A stretch of DNA of 7,236 bases from GCA-2687515 sp963582805 (lineage in GTDB: Bacteria; Pseudomonadota; Alphaproteobacteria; Rhodospirillales; UBA2165): assembly GCA_963582805.1 (NCBI GenBank), contig CAUZTZ010000225.1:1-7236 (forward strand), read 5' to 3'. A program made the position numbers and the translations under genes. Below the pieces are notes generated by a model. It saw nothing but the letters and a program-made list of their open reading frames with translations, was not told the DNA's origin and searched no databases. Positions 5,880-7,236 of this stretch are shown piece by piece (positions within the stretch are counted from its first letter, which is position 1; each line of letters opens with the position of its first letter).

Positions 5880-6893
5880 CTATTTTAGCATCATCTGGTG
5901 CTTGTCGTTCTCGGCTGACCAGATGCCGGCTTCCTTGTAATATTTTATGGCGCCGGCGTGATATGGGATCGGATTGATCGGAGGCGCCATGGCATTAACC
6001 TTGACGCTGCGGGTTGCCCCATAATCCTTGTTCAAGGCTTTCCAGTTCTGATGCAGGGTTTTGGCAAAAATATAGGCGTCCTCGTTCGAGACGTTGCCGG
6101 AGATATTGAGATAGGTTTCAAACGCCGCGATCTTGGTCGGGCCCTTGACGCCGACAAAGCGCTTGGACGGCTTGACGGTCAATGTGCGCGCGCCTTCCAT
6201 GCCCTTGTGCATGAATTCGTCGGAGGCTTTGGGGCCCAACGACAGGATGCGGATGCCGCCCGGAATGCCCGCATGGGCCTTCAAGAGCACCGGAATACCG
6301 AGGGCGGTTACGGCAGCATCGACGCGGCCCTCAACCACCATGTTGATGCCCTGGACAATACCGCCAGATTCCTTGGCGTTGACATCCTTCATGGTCAGCC
6401 CGGCAGTGGCCAGAAGTGTACGGTTCAATTGGCCGAGGCTGACATTGGATTTGATGTTGACCTGTACATCCTTGCCGCGAAGATCGGCGATGGTCTTCAT
6501 GCCGGAGCTGTTGCGCACGAAATAGGCATACGGCAAGGTCCAGACGCGGGCGATGGTGCGCACGTTCTTGGTCGCCTTGGCGTAGGGCGGGCGGGCGTTA
6601 AATGCCATGGCCGAATCCAAGCTGGAATTCAGGCCCATGGTGATCTCGCCCTTGTCCAGCAGCGGCAGATACACCGAAGAGCCGGCATGGGGCTGGGCGT
6701 TGGCGCGAAGCCCAAGCTTTTCCTGGAACAATTTGGAAAAGGCGCCCGCAAGCACGAAATACATGGTGCCCGCCGGGTTGCTGCCGATGGTGATGCGCTT
6801 CAATTTGGCATCGGCGGATGTCGGCGCCGTCAAGGCGAAGGCGCCGGCCGCGCCGGCCAGCATCATGGTTGCAACTGTTTTCGAAATTTTCAT
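5880..6893 (-). CDS. TAXI-family TRAP transporter solute-binding protein
   Basis: A 337-residue exported protein that would capture the substrate in the periplasm and deliver it to the TRAP permease encoded just downstream. A signal peptide is clear: basic MKISK, a hydrophobic core, then a likely signal peptidase I cut after ADA at residue 29. The mature start KRITIGSNPAGTMYFVLAGA is the characteristic TAXI (TRAP-associated extracytoplasmic immunogenic) motif. Later segments such as VEGRVDAAVTALGIP and the C-terminal PYHAGAIKYYKEAGIW also fit the family, as does the length. I chose the ATG at 6893 rather than the one at 7070: it has AGGGAG 9 bases upstream and places the signal peptide at the N-terminus. 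The 59-residue extension would bury it and overlaps the likely promoter. TAXI ligands in known cases include dicarboxylates and glutamate; no ligand can be assigned here. Confidence 0.94.
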   Translation of the reverse strand: MKISKTVATMMLAGAAGAFALTAPTSADAKLKRITIGSNPAGTMYFVLAGAFSKLFQEKLGLRANAQPHAGSSVYLPLLDKGEITMGLNSSLDSAMAFNARPPYAKATKNVRTIARVWTLPYAYFVRNSSGMKTIADLRGKDVQVNIKSNVSLGQLNRTLLATAGLTMKDVNAKESGGIVQGINMVVEGRVDAAVTALGIPVLLKAHAGIPGGIRILSLGPKASDEFMHKGMEGARTLTVKPSKRFVGVKGPTKIAAFETYLNISGNVSNEDAYIFAKTLHQNWKALNKDYGATRSVKVNAMAPPINPIPYHAGAIKYYKEAGIWSAENDKHQMMLK

Positions 6894-6937
6894 CAAACTA
6901 ACTCCCTGAAAAATATTGAATGAACGTTTTGTAATTG

Positions 6938-6953
6938 ACGGCAAAATAGCCGT
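6938..6953. repeat. Small inverted repeat in the TRAP operon leader
   Basis: ACGGC (6938-6942) and GCCGT (6949-6953) form a perfect 5-bp inverted repeat around AAAATA, about 45 bases upstream of the TAXI ATG. It lies downstream of the candidate -10, so it would be a small leader hairpin or an operator half-site pair. A 5-bp arm can occur by chance. Confidence 0.3.
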
Positions 6954-6977
6954 TTCCAGCGCCCAGGTATAGCCGAA

Positions 6978-6983
6978 ATAATA
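6978..6983 (-). promoter_or_regulatory. Candidate -10 element for the TRAP operon
   Basis: On the minus strand this reads TATTAT, 5 of 6 with the -10 consensus. It would start transcription near 6970 with a ~77-nt leader. No good -35 sits 16-18 bp upstream (TTTCTC at 17 bp is poor), so if real the promoter may need an activator. The direct repeats at 7061-7090 lie about 80-110 bp upstream of that start. Confidence 0.25.
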
Positions 6984-7060
6984 CGCGCCGTCTCCCTTCC
7001 GAGAAATTATTCTTCCTTGGTGCGACGCGACACGGTAATCGGCATGGATATCATCGTCAT

Positions 7061-7090
7061 TTATGTACATTTGTGTACATTTATGGACAT
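7061..7090. promoter_or_regulatory. Three 10-bp direct repeats, possible operator for the TRAP operon
   Basis: Three adjacent decamers read TTATGTACAT, TTGTGTACAT and TTATGGACAT (consensus TTrTGTACAT), followed by another TTG. The first contains the perfect palindrome ATGTACAT (7063-7070). The period of about one helical turn would place bound dimers on one DNA face. GT..AC-type half-sites are common for GntR-family regulators, but the regulator is not in the window, and that link is only a suggestion. A plain tandem duplication is the alternative. Confidence 0.4.
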
Positions 7091-7100
7091 TTGAACTGCG

Positions 7101-7119
7101 CCAGCCAAAGCCGGGCTGG
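7101..7119. repeat. Inverted repeat between the decamers and the 33-bp array
   Basis: CCAGCC (7101-7106) pairs with GGCTGG (7114-7119) across a 7-base loop. There is no T-run after it on either strand, so it does not look like an intrinsic terminator. It may be part of a dispersed repeat that also contains the neighbouring array. Confidence 0.4.
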
Positions 7120-7125
7120 GGATGG

Positions 7126-7225
7126 CCCAGGGGGCAATATGGGGGACACCCCCAAACCCCCAGGGGGCAATATGGGGGACACCCCCAAACCCCCAGGGGG
7201 CAATATGGGGGACACCCCCAAACCC
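7126..7225. repeat. 33-bp tandem repeat, three copies
   Basis: The unit starts at 7157 and 7190, with a nearly complete first copy from 7126 (two C short) and a three-base C remnant at 7223-7225. Copies are otherwise identical. Each contains C5, A, G5, CAATAT, G5, ACA, C5 and AAA in that order; the G5-ACA-C5 part can fold as a 5-bp stem with a 3-base loop. The repeated pairs of G5 tracts could support a G-quadruplex or i-motif. The period is a multiple of three, and all copies stay open on the plus strand as PQGAIWGTPPN repeats, but no gene is demonstrable. It resembles a minisatellite or REP-like intergenic element. Confidence 0.92.
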
Positions 7226-7236
7226 AATGTCGGCCA

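Larger units (their letters stand above)
6894..7236. other. Non-coding upstream region of the TRAP operon
   Basis: No credible gene is seen in these 343 bases. From the TAXI start outward the region holds its Shine-Dalgarno, an AT-rich leader with a small inverted repeat (6938-6953), a possible -10 box (6978-6983), a stretch of 10-bp direct repeats (7061-7090), a hairpin (7101-7119) and a 33-bp tandem repeat array (7126-7225). The TAXI reading frame stays open back to 7070, but the sequence there looks regulatory rather than coding. Confidence 0.7.

Noticed and set aside
5958..6923. 321-codon plus-strand frame opposite the TAXI gene
   Set aside because: It has no recognisable motif and is fully antisense to a gene with a clear signal peptide and family motif. 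High GC keeps the reverse frame open.
6894..7070. N-terminal extension of the TAXI protein to an ATG at 7070
   Set aside because: It would bury the signal peptide after 59 charged and aromatic residues. The ATG at 6893 has a good AGGGAG site.
7126..7225. CRISPR array
   Set aside because: The 33-bp units are directly adjacent with no variable spacers, and no cas gene is present.

Overview
The window looks like a GC-rich proteobacterial chromosome, most likely an alphaproteobacterium of the Rhodospirillales or marine type. That placement is inferred from the strong GC3 codon bias, the gene families and the style of the intergenic DNA; there is no rRNA or other marker to prove it. No tRNA, rRNA or CRISPR array is visible. 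The window holds six complete genes, the end of an insertion sequence, and about 340 bp of repeat-rich non-coding DNA at the right edge.

Layout from left to right. Positions 1-115 are the 3' end of an IS30-family element: the transposase C-terminus plus a probable right inverted repeat. It abuts a short coding remnant (112-165) that may be the tail of an interrupted gene. A minus-strand pair follows: a Rieske non-heme-iron oxygenase alpha subunit (653-1972) and, 5 bp downstream of it, a small cupin (162-647). A 123-bp divergent intergenic region carries back-to-back sigma70-like promoters whose -35 boxes overlap. On the plus strand are a CmcJ/NvfI-family oxygenase-like protein (2096-2932) and an extended short-chain dehydrogenase/epimerase (2976-3926). 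Six bases after that gene, in convergent orientation, lies the end of a minus-strand TRAP operon: a TAXI-type solute-binding protein (5880-6893) followed by a fused DctQM-type permease (3933-5852, GTG start).

A working model, by inference, is an uptake-and-oxidation locus. The TAXI/TRAP system would import an organic acid or related solute. The Rieske oxygenase, the CmcJ/NvfI-like protein, the cupin and the epimerase-like SDR would transform it or a derivative. The substrate cannot be read from the sequence. No ferredoxin or reductase for the Rieske oxygenase and no transcription factor gene is present. The SDR lacks the usual catalytic tyrosine of the YxxxK motif, so its chemistry is uncertain.

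Upstream of the TRAP operon (6894-7236) are a candidate -10 element, a small inverted repeat, three 10-bp TTrTGTACAT-like direct repeats (possible operator), a 6-bp-stem hairpin, and three tandem copies of a 33-bp G5/C5-tract repeat reaching almost to the window edge.
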